Source: Nitrospira_D sp035465795
Lineage (GTDB): Bacteria > Nitrospirota > Nitrospiria > Nitrospirales > Nitrospiraceae
Length of the DNA: 64,000 bases
Direction of reading: 5' to 3'
Assembly (NCBI RefSeq): GCF_049546785.1
Contig: NZ_JBMWAN010000001.1
Span: forward strand, 868,001-932,000
The notes beneath the pieces were generated by a model that searched no databases, was not told where the DNA came from, and was given only the letters and a program-made list of their open reading frames with translations. The position numbers were made by a program, and so were the translations under genes. This document shows, piece by piece, positions 16,812 through 25,682 of the stretch. Position 1 is the stretch's first letter; each line of letters opens with the position of its first letter.

Positions 16812-18125
16812 ATGCGCTGCTCACAAGCACTCCTCGGCCTTCTGGCCGGCCTCACGGTCGGCTGTACCGGCGCGCCCCACTTTCCACCCCCGGATCCATC
16901 GGACTCAACGGTCCCGGCTCACCCGCGTCAGGCCGCACCGGCAGCGCGTACATCGAATGTGCGCTTCACATCCATGGTGCTGGACGAAAACAGCAACCTC
17001 ACTCTCGAAGGCGGCGAACGCTTTCGCGTGCGCGTGGACGTGATGAACACCGGCATCGTGCCGATTGAACAGGCCCTCGTGTCACTCTCGGGCCAACACA
17101 TGCTGCTCAGCCTGTTCTCCGCAACCACCCTTTCGCTTCCCACTCTGCAACCGGGCGAGATGAAATCCGTCGAGTTCCTGGCCACACTTCCGCCTGCCCT
17201 CCCGGACAGGAAAGCCGAACTGCACGTGACCGTCGAAGAGTCCATCCTCCACACAAAAGCTCCGACACAGACCCTGGCCGTCACCATACAACCGACCGGG
17301 ATCAAGGCCGACGACGTGGACCAGATTCCGGCATCGGCAACTGACTTTCAGCAGCCAGACACCTACCTCATCTCAATCGGCGTCGGCTCATACCGCAATC
17401 AGCAGATCTTGCCGCGGAAGTTCGCCTCCCTGGACGCGGGAATGGTCGCCAATTACTTCCGGTCGCTCGGGGGCCTCCCCGCCTCGAATGTGCGCCTGTT
17501 TCAAGATCAGACCGCCTTGCGAGCGGATATCGACGAAGCCCTCTTGACCTGGCTGCCTGCGCACGTGACGAAGGACGCCCTGGTCATCATCTACTTTTCA
17601 GGCCAGGCCATGGTAAATCAGGACGGCGAGATACTCCTTGTCCCGTACGAAGGAAGCCCCGCGACAGCGACTCGCTTGTATCCCCTGAAAGATTTGGAGT
17701 CGGCCCTTTCCCGGCTCAAGGCCAACCACACGATCCTGCTGTTCGACGGTATGGTCTCGCCGCTTCACAGCAATCCCAAGGCCGGGAACCCGTCTCCCCG
17801 CTGGGGCGGCAGCGGCTCCTCCACAGTTCGGCTGATCAGTAACGATGCCCTGAGCAACGGCCTTGAGGACGACAAGCATCGTCATGGCCTCTTTACCTAC
17901 TATCTCTTGCGGGCCTTGCGCGGAGAGGCGGATTCAAATCGGGATGGCGCGGTGACGCTGGGAGAAGTTGCCGGCTACGTCAGCCAGAAAGTCATGTGGG
18001 CGTCAAAATCCCAATTCGGCGGCAACCAACATCCGTTCATATTCCCGCCGATGAAATCGGACCCTCTCTCATCGACGCTCGTTCTCAGCAAACCGGCTGG
18101 GATTCGAGGAGAGGAAATACCGTAA
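16812..18125 (+). CDS. Caspase-fold (peptidase C14-like) lipoprotein lacking the catalytic dyad
   Basis: 437 residues. A lipobox-like signal ends LTVGC (Cys18). A beta-rich domain (about 48-160, with GGERFRVRVDVMNTG) resembles CARDB-type adhesive domains. A caspase-like p20/p10 region runs from about 183 to 410: YLISIGVGSYRN, LDAGMVANYF, VIIYFSGQA (258-266) and HTILLFDGMVSP (306-317). In active members the last two read YFSGHG and D-A-C-H-S-G; here the catalytic His is Gln265 and the Cys is Met314. An EF-hand-like loop DSNRDGAVTLGE (374-385) near the end is common in bacterial caspase homologues. It is therefore probably an enzymatically dead, envelope-anchored pseudo-caspase with a binding role. 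It stands alone on the plus strand. Confidence 0.78.
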   Translation: MRCSQALLGLLAGLTVGCTGAPHFPPPDPSDSTVPAHPRQAAPAARTSNVRFTSMVLDENSNLTLEGGERFRVRVDVMNTGIVPIEQALVSLSGQHMLLSLFSATTLSLPTLQPGEMKSVEFLATLPPALPDRKAELHVTVEESILHTKAPTQTLAVTIQPTGIKADDVDQIPASATDFQQPDTYLISIGVGSYRNQQILPRKFASLDAGMVANYFRSLGGLPASNVRLFQDQTALRADIDEALLTWLPAHVTKDALVIIYFSGQAMVNQDGEILLVPYEGSPATATRLYPLKDLESALSRLKANHTILLFDGMVSPLHSNPKAGNPSPRWGGSGSSTVRLISNDALSNGLEDDKHRHGLFTYYLLRALRGEADSNRDGAVTLGEVAGYVSQKVMWASKSQFGGNQHPFIFPPMKSDPLSSTLVLSKPAGIRGEEIP

Positions 18126-18282
18126 TTCCGGTTATTCCAAGGTCGTCAGAACCCCTCCGATGAGTCCATTTTCTCAGCAGGCCCCGGCACCACTCTTGAT
18201 GGCTACCGACAGGCGACGGCATCGGTCGGGACATCGGCGTACCGGGTAGCCGGGGAAGAAAAGCTGGGGTGGGAACGCCGCA

Positions 18283-18322
18283 CAAAAAGGAAAGGAGCGG
18301 AGGGAAATCCCCCCGCCCCTTT
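18283..18322 (-). terminator. Probable terminator of the cytochrome c gene
   Basis: Downstream of the cytochrome gene on the minus strand, AAAGGGGCGGGGGGA pairs with TCCCTCCGCTCCTTT (with G-U pairs) around a very short loop and is followed by a CCTTTTTGTG tract. Confidence 0.6.
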
Positions 18323-18348
18323 CTGAAAACCGCTGTCTGCTTGAGAAA

Positions 18349-18795
18349 TTACTCGCCCTTGCAGAAGCTCCGCTCGTAGTTGATGATGTTCCAGGCTTCT
18401 TCTTCGTTGATCGCGGCCGGGATCAACGATACCATTCCCGTTCCCGCGCTGCCGTTCTTGATGACCCAGAACAACTCACCGTCTTTCCGCTTCTTATGGA
18501 ACTTGCAATTGGTGAAGTCCCGGGGGCTCGGATCAAGAATCGCGCCGGCCGGTCCATCGCCCTTGCCTTCCTTACCGTGGCAATTGAAACAGGTGCCCTT
18601 GCCCTCAAACAACGCCTTGCCCTTGGCGATGCTCTCGGGGGTCGAAGCAACCGGGTTCTTCATGGCCTTGGCATCGCCCATCTGGTCGGCAGGAACGCGG
18701 GGCTTCAGAGGATCCTTTTCCGCCGCACCCACCACCGTGGCCGACATAAGCATCAGGGCCGCACTGATTCCCAGAAACTTTGAAAAATAACCCAT
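18349..18795 (-). CDS. Periplasmic monohaem cytochrome c
   Basis: 148 residues from ATG 18795, which follows AAAGGAGGA; an extension to 18867 has no support. A signal peptide (about 1-24) precedes one CFNCH haem site (C69, C72, H73), then the GKGDGPAG segment common in class I cytochromes, and a likely distal Met ligand at M121 (GTGMVSL). It would be a soluble periplasmic electron carrier. A strong promoter and a terminator frame it as a single-gene unit, so it may be abundantly expressed. The partner is unknown. Confidence 0.88.
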   Translation of the reverse strand: MGYFSKFLGISAALMLMSATVVGAAEKDPLKPRVPADQMGDAKAMKNPVASTPESIAKGKALFEGKGTCFNCHGKEGKGDGPAGAILDPSPRDFTNCKFHKKRKDGELFWVIKNGSAGTGMVSLIPAAINEEEAWNIINYERSFCKGE

Positions 18796-18896
18796 TGCAC
18801 ATCCTCCTTTGTGTTGAACGCACCGCACGTGAACTCGGCCTAAGGCCGCTGGCTCGTTGATTCCCACATCAAAAATGACTGCGATGAAACGGGCGG

Positions 18897-18926
18897 ACTA
18901 TAGCAATCACATTTGTTTCTTGTCAA
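18897..18926 (-). promoter_or_regulatory. Near-consensus sigma-70 promoter of the cytochrome c gene
   Basis: On the minus strand a perfect TTGACA (18921-18926) is followed after 18 bp by TATAGT (18897-18902). The start would be near 18890, giving a leader of about 95 bases before the cytochrome ATG. Confidence 0.7.
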
Positions 18927-19329
18927 GAAACCTTCAGGCTCTTTATCCACCCGGCGATTTGGCCGCCCGCTGCAATCTCTTGCCATCCATCCTCTGGTCT
19001 CATCATCACGAGACCTTGGGTGCTCTACGTACTGGAAGATCTATCAAAGGCCGTGCCACAACCCCATGCGCGAGGCATGAGATAAATGAACCACTTACAG
19101 CCACTGAAAAAATCCTCGAGGCTCACCCCGACAACACGAGACACCTTTGCGCCACAAGCCTTCCACGGATGCCCCATATCTGCGCCCAGGCACCCCCGTC
19201 ACTGTTCAGACCTTCCCGGCCAGCGATCAGCCGTTACCTACCACTGCACAATTCAGATAGGCATTGAAGAGAAAGGAGGGCGCGGGAGGGGCGGACTGGA
19301 AATAGCTTGAAGGGAAGGGGGAAACTGAA
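18927..19329. other. Gene-free region between cytochrome c and rodZ-like genes
   Basis: About 400 bp upstream of the cytochrome promoter and downstream of the RodZ-like stop. I see no convincing gene, RNA or hairpin terminator. Short plus-strand ORFs here have no ribosome-binding site or recognisable product. Confidence 0.4.
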
Positions 19330-20250
19330 TTAGCGCTTTAGCACGACATCATGCGCAACTTTTCCGCTGGGCCCGAAAGGTTTTTGCGGCTGTCCATTGA
19401 GCGTGGCCCGCACACCGCCCGCATTGCCCAGCGTCAATACAAATTGGTCCTGACCTTTCCAATGCGCCTTCTCACCGGGCCGCAAGAGGGCTTCCTGGGG
19501 GCTTCCGCCATCGATCTGCACCACCACCCACGTCAGTTCGACCGCTTCAAGATCAAGGACCAATTGGTCCTCCGCCAGGTTGCCCGCGCCTCCATCGATC
19601 GAGATCCCCCCCAACGGACCGTCCGCCCCGGGCGAAGCCGTCGAGACCGGCTCGGATTCCGGCTTGGTCGTGATCCCGGCGGTTGAGACCGGCTCATTCG
19701 AGCGGGCCTCCTGAACCGGCTTGGTCGGAGCCGGAGGGATCTCGCCGGAAACGGCGGGGCCCCGTGCGACCTCCTGCCCTGGAACGGCCGCGGAGTCGGC
19801 GGATTCCGTCGAAGCGGACGTTGTGCGCTTGGGAGTATTCAACTCGGATGTACTCCGCTTCAGCACCGACGACTGTTCGCGGCTGAGCAGAAAGATGAGC
19901 GTCAACACCGCAATCCCGATAGCCACCGCAACGGCTTTCCGGTTCGCCCGCCGTTTGCGTTCTTCTTCAACCTGGCGGACTTTCAGGCGCTCGCGCTCAT
20001 CCTGCTTGTCGTAGAACGCCCCGGCTGACTGGGTAAACCGGTGAATCGCGTCTTCTTCATCCAGGCCGAGCGAACGGGCATAGGATCGAACGAATCCCTT
20101 GGCAAACACCTGATCGGGCAACTTGGCGAAGTTGCCGTCCTCCAGGGCCTTGACAAAATCCGACCGGATACGGGTTTTCGAGGCCACTTCGTCGACCGTG
20201 AGCCCCTTCGTTTCCCGGACCTGCTTAAAAAATTCACCGACTGATTCCAT
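19330..20250 (-). CDS. RodZ-like HTH membrane protein (HTH_25 + DUF4115)
   Basis: 306 residues. A cytoplasmic Cro/C1-type helix-turn-helix of the HTH_25 type (about 5-75; GEFFKQVRETKGLTVDEVA) is followed by a basic linker, one transmembrane helix (about 108-122), a Pro/Ser/Thr-rich periplasmic spacer (about 130-215) and a C-terminal beta domain (about 220-305) like DUF4115. RodZ anchors MreB filaments and shapes the cell. No mre genes are nearby. It ends a long minus-strand run and follows the PilF-like TPR gene by 10 bp, an order often seen with 'rodZ' near pilF/ispG in other bacteria. Confidence 0.8.
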   Translation of the reverse strand: MESVGEFFKQVRETKGLTVDEVASKTRIRSDFVKALEDGNFAKLPDQVFAKGFVRSYARSLGLDEEDAIHRFTQSAGAFYDKQDERERLKVRQVEEERKRRANRKAVAVAIGIAVLTLIFLLSREQSSVLKRSTSELNTPKRTTSASTESADSAAVPGQEVARGPAVSGEIPPAPTKPVQEARSNEPVSTAGITTKPESEPVSTASPGADGPLGGISIDGGAGNLAEDQLVLDLEAVELTWVVVQIDGGSPQEALLRPGEKAHWKGQDQFVLTLGNAGGVRATLNGQPQKPFGPSGKVAHDVVLKR

Positions 20251-20260
20251 ACGCCCTCAA

Positions 20261-20950
20261 CTACTTTATCCGAGCCAAGAGTTCCGTCGCGGCGGCGGCA
20301 TATTCTCCACCCTTGTCCATCGTCACGACCTTGTTCAGCGCCTCGCGGGCTTTCGCGTTATAGCCCAGCTTCCAATAAACCCGCCCTAGTTCAAGATGAG
20401 TCAACGCGGGCGCCACGCTGGGAGGGTTCACCGCCACTGCATCCTCCAACACCTCCATCGCCCCCTGCAAGTCTCCCTGATGTGCGAGCGCCAGGCCCAA
20501 ATGAAACCGGGCCAGATCGGGTGTCACATAGAGCGGATTGGCTAACGCGGCTCGATACGATCGAATCGCCTCGTCCCATTTCCCCTGAGTGGCCAGGACC
20601 TGCCCCAGATAGGTATGCGCTTCTGAATAGGTATCGTCAATTGAGATCGCCGCGCGAAATTGTCGTTCGGCCTGGGGCAACTTCCCTTGCAACACATAAA
20701 TATGGCCGAGACCGTAGTGCGCCTCTTTATTGTTCGGATCGGCTTGCACCGATTTCTGGAAGGCGACGAACGCCTTCTGCCGGTCGCTATTGAGGCTGGC
20801 GAGCCCTTCCTGGTAGTACCCCTGGGACTTCTTCGTGGCGTCTTCGCTCGTAGCGCAGGCATTCAGCAGGCACAGTCCCGCAACCACGCACACGACAGAC
20901 GCCACTGCGTTGAACAATGGTATGGTACGGCGGTTTTGCCGGATGCTCAC
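20261..20950 (-). CDS. TPR-repeat lipoprotein, PilF/PilW-like
   Basis: 229 residues. A signal with lipobox LLNAC (Cys31) precedes about five tetratricopeptide repeats (for example KEAHYGLGHIYVLQGKLPQAE and SEAHTYLGQVLATQGKWDEA). PilF/PilW lipoproteins help pilin secretin assembly, but many TPR lipoproteins act in other envelope complexes, so the exact role is open. The gene overlaps the preceding kinase gene by four bases and is followed closely by rodZ. Confidence 0.78.
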   Translation of the reverse strand: MSIRQNRRTIPLFNAVASVVCVVAGLCLLNACATSEDATKKSQGYYQEGLASLNSDRQKAFVAFQKSVQADPNNKEAHYGLGHIYVLQGKLPQAERQFRAAISIDDTYSEAHTYLGQVLATQGKWDEAIRSYRAALANPLYVTPDLARFHLGLALAHQGDLQGAMEVLEDAVAVNPPSVAPALTHLELGRVYWKLGYNAKAREALNKVVTMDKGGEYAAAATELLARIK

Positions 20951-21861
20951 GGAAGGTCCTCAAAATGCGTCAGGCGTTTAAACTCACGAAACCGATCTTG
21001 AATCTCTTTGTAATCCAGGATACGCAAACGGTCAAGACTAAAGGCTTCCACCGTAAACGACGCCATCACGCTTCCGAAGATGATGGCCTGCTTCATCGCC
21101 TCGGAAGAATAGTTGCCCGTCGCGGCCAGATAGCCCAGGAAACCGCCCGCAAAAGTGTCGCCGGCCCCCGTGGGATCCCGCACATCCTCCAGCGGAAACG
21201 CCGGAGCCCCGAACACCTGGTTCTCGTTGAACATCAACACGCCGTATTCGCCCCGCTTGATGATGAGATGTTTCGGGCCTCGTGACAGCACTTGCTTCGC
21301 CACCTTCACCAGATTCGAGTCCTGGCCGAGCGCGCGGGCTTCGCCGTCGTTGATGATGAGCACATCCACCTTCTCCAGCACTTTCCACAAGGCATCCCGC
21401 TTCCCGTTGATCCAGAAATTCATGGTGTCGCAGGCAACCAGGCCGGGCCGCTCCACCTTCTGCAACACATCCAGCTGCAACTCGGGATCGATATTGCCGA
21501 GAAACAACACATCGGGGGACCGGTACGCTTCGGGGATCTTCGGCCGGAACGTTTCAAACACGTTGAGTTGCGTGTCCAGCGTATGCGCTTCGTTCAACTG
21601 GTGGGTGTACTCCCCTTTCCACCGGAACGTCGCCCCGGGCCTCTGCTCCAAGCCGGTGAGATCGATCCCCCGGCTTTTGAGAAAAGCCGTATGCTGCTTG
21701 GGGAAATCGTCGCCCACCACCGCAATCAGGCTGACCCCAGTAAAGAAACTGGCCGACGTCGAAAAATAGGTCGCGGACCCGCCGAGAATGTCCGTCCCCT
21801 CGCCGAAGGGCGTTTTCACGGTGTCCAACGCCACAGACCCGACCACCAACAACTTGCCCAT
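20947..21861 (-). CDS. PfkB-family carbohydrate/nucleoside kinase
   Basis: 304 residues from ATG 21861; the longer open frame to 22110 overlaps the phosphorylase gene and is rejected. Family marks are the N-terminal GGSATYFS segment (about 27-34) and the C-terminal DPTGAGDTFAGG anion hole (about 242-253), whose Asp is the catalytic base. The sequence groups with ribokinase/adenosine-kinase proteins. It follows an MTA phosphorylase gene by five bases, which suggests work on a purine nucleoside or on the sugar released in methylthioadenosine salvage; that link is inference. Confidence 0.85.
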   Translation of the reverse strand: MGKLLVVGSVALDTVKTPFGEGTDILGGSATYFSTSASFFTGVSLIAVVGDDFPKQHTAFLKSRGIDLTGLEQRPGATFRWKGEYTHQLNEAHTLDTQLNVFETFRPKIPEAYRSPDVLFLGNIDPELQLDVLQKVERPGLVACDTMNFWINGKRDALWKVLEKVDVLIINDGEARALGQDSNLVKVAKQVLSRGPKHLIIKRGEYGVLMFNENQVFGAPAFPLEDVRDPTGAGDTFAGGFLGYLAATGNYSSEAMKQAIIFGSVMASFTVEAFSLDRLRILDYKEIQDRFREFKRLTHFEDLP

Positions 21862-21865
21862 GGAG

Positions 21866-22786
21866 TTACCTTTTCCCTTTCTTCGGTAAGGCCAGGCGAT
21901 CAAGGAACAATCCCAACTTCTTCCGACTCGCAGGAGAAATCCGGTCAGGCGCTGTGACGATGGCGGTTTGCAGCGCCTGCTGACAGCCGCAGGTTGACGC
22001 CGCGGCCCCGAGGCGCGGCACCACCGTCCGCAGCATCCGTTTGGCCAGCGCCACGTTCTGATGCAGCGTCGCGAGAATCGCCTCGACCGTGACGGCTTCT
22101 TCCGTCTCATGCCAGCAATCGTAGTCGGTCACCAGCGCCATCGTGGCATAACAGATCTCCGCCTCCCGGGCCAGCTTCGCCTCCGGCATATTCGTCATGC
22201 CGATCACATCGACGCCCCATTGACGATACAGCCTCGATTCCGCCTTGGTCGAAAACTGGGGCCCCTCCATACAGATATAGGTTCCACCTTCATGAAGCGA
22301 GGCCCCGGTCTGCTGTCCGGCCCCCGCCAGGGCATGCGCCACCGTGGGGCAAACCGGCTCCCCGAACCCGACATGCGCCACCACGCCGCCCTCGAAGAAG
22401 GTCGACGCTCTGCGTTTGGTCAGGTCGATGAACTGATCGGGGAGCACCACATCGCCGGGCCTAATGGATTCTTTCATACTGCCGACCGCGCTGACCGAAA
22501 TGATCCGCTGGACTCCCAGCGCTTTCATCGCATAGATGTTGGCGCGATAGTTAATCTCGCCGGGATTCAGCCGGTGTCCCCGCCCATGGCGGGACAGAAA
22601 CGCGATGGCGACGCCATCCAGCGTCCCGATCCGGATCGCATCAGAGGGCACGCCGAACGGCGTGCGCATACGCGCATCACGAACAGCCGTCAGCCCTTCG
22701 ATGTCATACAACCCGCTTCCGCCGATCACCCCCAATGAGACCTGTCCGCGACTCGCCTTCCGTGCCATGCCCCGTAGACCCCTCAT
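21866..22786 (-). CDS. mtnP: S-methyl-5'-thioadenosine phosphorylase
   Basis: 306 residues. Seen are the phosphate-binding GGSGLYDI segment (about 22-29), SRHGRGHRLNPGEINYRAN (about 65-83), SAVGSM, CMEGPQFSTKAESR and IGMTNMPEAKLAREAEICY. These are hallmark segments of MTA phosphorylase in the purine nucleoside phosphorylase family 2. The enzyme splits methylthioadenosine into adenine and methylthioribose-1-phosphate. The ATG overlaps the miaA stop by four bases, and the PfkB kinase gene follows directly. Confidence 0.92.
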   Translation of the reverse strand: MRGLRGMARKASRGQVSLGVIGGSGLYDIEGLTAVRDARMRTPFGVPSDAIRIGTLDGVAIAFLSRHGRGHRLNPGEINYRANIYAMKALGVQRIISVSAVGSMKESIRPGDVVLPDQFIDLTKRRASTFFEGGVVAHVGFGEPVCPTVAHALAGAGQQTGASLHEGGTYICMEGPQFSTKAESRLYRQWGVDVIGMTNMPEAKLAREAEICYATMALVTDYDCWHETEEAVTVEAILATLHQNVALAKRMLRTVVPRLGAAASTCGCQQALQTAIVTAPDRISPASRKKLGLFLDRLALPKKGKR

Positions 22787-23793
22787 GTGTCCTGGCCAAC
22801 CGCTTTCGCCAGCGGCTTCGTGGATTCCAACGCCGTCAGGAACTGCTCGATCTGTCCGATCACGCGGTCGGCAATCCCCTCAGTCGATTCATGCTCCTCG
22901 ACAGGCAGCCAGACAATGCCCGGCTCTTTCCGAAACCAGGTGAGCTGCCGCTTGGCGAAGTGTCTCGTGTCCTGCTTGAACCGCCGCACCATCTCGGCAT
23001 CATCATATTCGCCCGCCAGATGCGCGGCGATATGCCGATAGCCAAGCCCCTTCATGGAGCCAAGTTCCCTGCCGTACCCCTTCGCCAACAATGCGCGCGT
23101 CTCTTCTATCATGCCGTGCGACAACTGCCAATCGATGCGCGCCTCGATCCGGTGATACAGGCATTCTTTCGGCCGCTGGAGTCCGATGAGCAACACGGCG
23201 AACGCCGTATCCTGAAACGCATGCCGCGTTTGCAGGCTTGAGAGGGGCACCCCGGACAGACGATAGACCTCCAATGCCCGGATGACCTTGGACTCATCGT
23301 TCGGATGCAGCTTCGCCGCCGTCACCGGATCCACACGAACCAGCTCGGCATACAGCCCGTCGCGGCCCTGCGCTTGAACGATCCGGAAGAGTTCCTTCCG
23401 GATCTCCGGATCGGCCTGCGGCGCCTCGCAGATTCCGCGGACGAGCGTCCGGATATAGAGCCCCGTCCCGCCGACGACGAATGGAAGCCGGGCCTCCCCG
23501 AACGCCCGTTCGATCTCGATCAACGCTTCCCGCCGATACCGTCCGGTATTGAAGACCTCGTCTGGTTCGACGAGGTCGATCAGGCGATGAGGCACGCCGT
23601 GACGCTCATCAATGGACGGCTTGTCCGTCCCGATATCCATCCCCCGATACACCTGCCGCGAGTCCGCCGTCAGAATCTCCGTGCCGTACCGCTTGGCCAC
23701 CTGCACTCCCGCTGCGCTTTTCCCCACCGCGGTGGGCCCCAGCAACACGACCACGGGACGATGCCGGCGCACGTTCTCGGATAACACACGCAT
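22783..23793 (-). CDS. miaA: tRNA dimethylallyltransferase MiaA
   Basis: 336 residues from ATG 23793, six bases after the mutL stop; the longer frame to 24045 lies inside mutL. Walker A GPTAVGKS (19-26), DSRQVYRGMDIGTDKP and the GGTGLYIR segment identify MiaA, which adds a dimethylallyl group to A37 of tRNAs reading UNN codons. The mutL-miaA order is common in bacteria. Confidence 0.94.
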   Translation of the reverse strand: MRVLSENVRRHRPVVVLLGPTAVGKSAAGVQVAKRYGTEILTADSRQVYRGMDIGTDKPSIDERHGVPHRLIDLVEPDEVFNTGRYRREALIEIERAFGEARLPFVVGGTGLYIRTLVRGICEAPQADPEIRKELFRIVQAQGRDGLYAELVRVDPVTAAKLHPNDESKVIRALEVYRLSGVPLSSLQTRHAFQDTAFAVLLIGLQRPKECLYHRIEARIDWQLSHGMIEETRALLAKGYGRELGSMKGLGYRHIAAHLAGEYDDAEMVRRFKQDTRHFAKRQLTWFRKEPGIVWLPVEEHESTEGIADRVIGQIEQFLTALESTKPLAKAVGQDT

Positions 23794-23798
23794 GGCGG

Positions 23799-25613
23799 TT
23801 AGACGGACCCGTCCCCCTTCCACCCAACGCGCCCGAAGATTTTCTCGAGCTCTTCCGCACCCAGATGGAACACTGTTCGCCTGCCGTGCGGGCAGGTCTG
23901 GATCTTTCCCTCCGCCAGCCAATCCTCGGCAAGGTGCTTGATCTCGGGCAGTTCCATGGCACGCCCCGCTCTGACGGCGCCATGGCAGGCCAGCGACGCC
24001 AAAACCGGACGCACCCGATCCTCCAGGCTCGACGCCCGGTCCCACTGGCTCAGATCGTCGAGCACATCCTGCAGAAACGCCCCCGCGTCAACCTTGCCGA
24101 TACCAAGCGGGACGCTCCGGACCAGCACAGTGGCGGGCCCGAACGGTTCGAGACCGAGGCCGAGCTGTTCAAGATCACCCTGATAGCGTTGCAGTAACGC
24201 GGCCTGGGGAGCCGTGAGTTCGACCGACTCGGGGATGAGCAAGGGCTGCGACGACATCCCGCGAGATTGCCAGGCACGATAGAGCCGTTCAAACAACACC
24301 CGTTCATGGGCCGTATGTTGATCGACGATGGTCAGGGCCCCGCCAAGCTGGACGACGAGATACGTGCGGTTGAGTTGTCCCAGCGCGACCACTTCGGACG
24401 AGGGCACACGAACATAGGGCTCTGCCGCCTCACTGACAAAGGCCAATTGCTCCACGCGAGGAATGCTTTCCGCCGATCCGCCTGAGCCGACCTGCAGGGC
24501 GGCCCCCGGCGTACCGACGGACACCCCCTGCGACCAGGACGGAATACCCGCTGGCTCCACCGCCCCCCGCTCACGCACCGTATCATGCGGATGGGAAGAA
24601 GCCCCCTCGCTGCGGCCCAACGCCTGACGAACTGCGCGACGGACGAGTTGATGGATGGCTTCGGTTGCGGCAAACCGGATTTCCCGCTTCGCCGGATGGA
24701 CATTCACATCCACGCCGTCGGGATCGATCTCCAGAAAGAGGACAAATTGGGGCTGGTGCCCTTTGGGTAAAAAAGAGCCGTAGCCCTCCGCCACCGCATG
24801 GAGGATCGCGGCGTTGCGGACCGGCCGGCTGTTGACGAAGAGTTCTTGCGGCGTCCGTGACGCTTTTGCATGGTTGGCGTCGATGATCAGCCCGCTGATC
24901 GCCGCCCCGGGCTGTTCTCCCTGCACCGCCACCGCGTGATCGAGAAACAGCCGCCGATAGATCTGGCCGATTCGATCCTTGGCCGTGGATACGGCCGGGC
25001 AATTCAACACCTCCTGCCCGTTGCTCGTAAGCTTGAAATGGACCGACGGCCAGGCCAGCGCGGCCTGCTGCACCACATGGGTAATGTGGGAACATTCCGT
25101 GGGCATCGACTTCAGAAACTTCTTCCGGGCCGGCTGGTTATAAAACAGCTCTGTGACTTCGATGCGGGTCCCGACGACCGGCGGCGCGTCGAGCACCTGC
25201 TGGATACGGCCCCCGGCCAGGTGCAGATCGGTCCCGACGGCATCGAGCTTGGTGGCGGTCACGAGCCGGACCTTGGACACCGAGGCGATGCTCGGAAGTG
25301 CCTCCCCGCGGAATCCCATCGTGCGGATCGACCAGAGATCCCGGTCCGACCGGAGCTTGCTGGTGGCATGCCGTTCAAAGGCCTGCGGGACATCGGTCCT
25401 GGTCATCCCTTCGCCGTCGTCCGTTACGCGGATCATCGCCATCCCGCCGTCTTTCACATCGACCGCGATCGTGCGGCTGCCGGCATCAAGACTGTTTTCG
25501 ATGAGTTCCTTGACCACCGCCGCGGGCCGTTCGATGACCTCTCCGGCGGCGATCCGGCTGATGACGTCGCCCGGCAGGACGTGAATCTTTCCGCTGAGGC
25601 CGGTGGTCACCAC
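23799..25613 (-). CDS. mutL: DNA mismatch repair protein MutL
   Basis: 604 residues. GHKL ATPase motifs are ELIENSLDAGS (about 36-46), DDGEGM and GFRGEALPSI. The C-terminal dimerisation domain carries DQHTAHERVLFE, a form of the DQHA-X2-E-X4-E endonuclease site, and a CPHGRRT segment that matches the second metal-site motif. So this MutL is probably a nicking endonuclease, as in bacteria without MutH. The gene is followed by miaA and preceded by a short gap with a stem-loop after the cpoB-like gene. Confidence 0.94.
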   Translation of the reverse strand: MVTTGLSGKIHVLPGDVISRIAAGEVIERPAAVVKELIENSLDAGSRTIAVDVKDGGMAMIRVTDDGEGMTRTDVPQAFERHATSKLRSDRDLWSIRTMGFRGEALPSIASVSKVRLVTATKLDAVGTDLHLAGGRIQQVLDAPPVVGTRIEVTELFYNQPARKKFLKSMPTECSHITHVVQQAALAWPSVHFKLTSNGQEVLNCPAVSTAKDRIGQIYRRLFLDHAVAVQGEQPGAAISGLIIDANHAKASRTPQELFVNSRPVRNAAILHAVAEGYGSFLPKGHQPQFVLFLEIDPDGVDVNVHPAKREIRFAATEAIHQLVRRAVRQALGRSEGASSHPHDTVRERGAVEPAGIPSWSQGVSVGTPGAALQVGSGGSAESIPRVEQLAFVSEAAEPYVRVPSSEVVALGQLNRTYLVVQLGGALTIVDQHTAHERVLFERLYRAWQSRGMSSQPLLIPESVELTAPQAALLQRYQGDLEQLGLGLEPFGPATVLVRSVPLGIGKVDAGAFLQDVLDDLSQWDRASSLEDRVRPVLASLACHGAVRAGRAMELPEIKHLAEDWLAEGKIQTCPHGRRTVFHLGAEELEKIFGRVGWKGDGSV

Positions 25614-25662
25614 AGTGTCAGGCTCCGCGAAGAATGAGGCCCGGCTGAGTGATTCGGGCGGG

Positions 25663-25682
25663 CCGTCGCATATCTGCGACGG
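25663..25682. other. Stem-loop between the CpoB-like gene and mutL
   Basis: CCGTCGCA and TGCGACGG form a perfect 8-bp stem with a 4-base loop directly after the CpoB-like stop. No T-tract follows, so it is not a standard terminator; it may stabilise the upstream transcript end or partly separate tol-pal from mutL expression. Confidence 0.4.
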
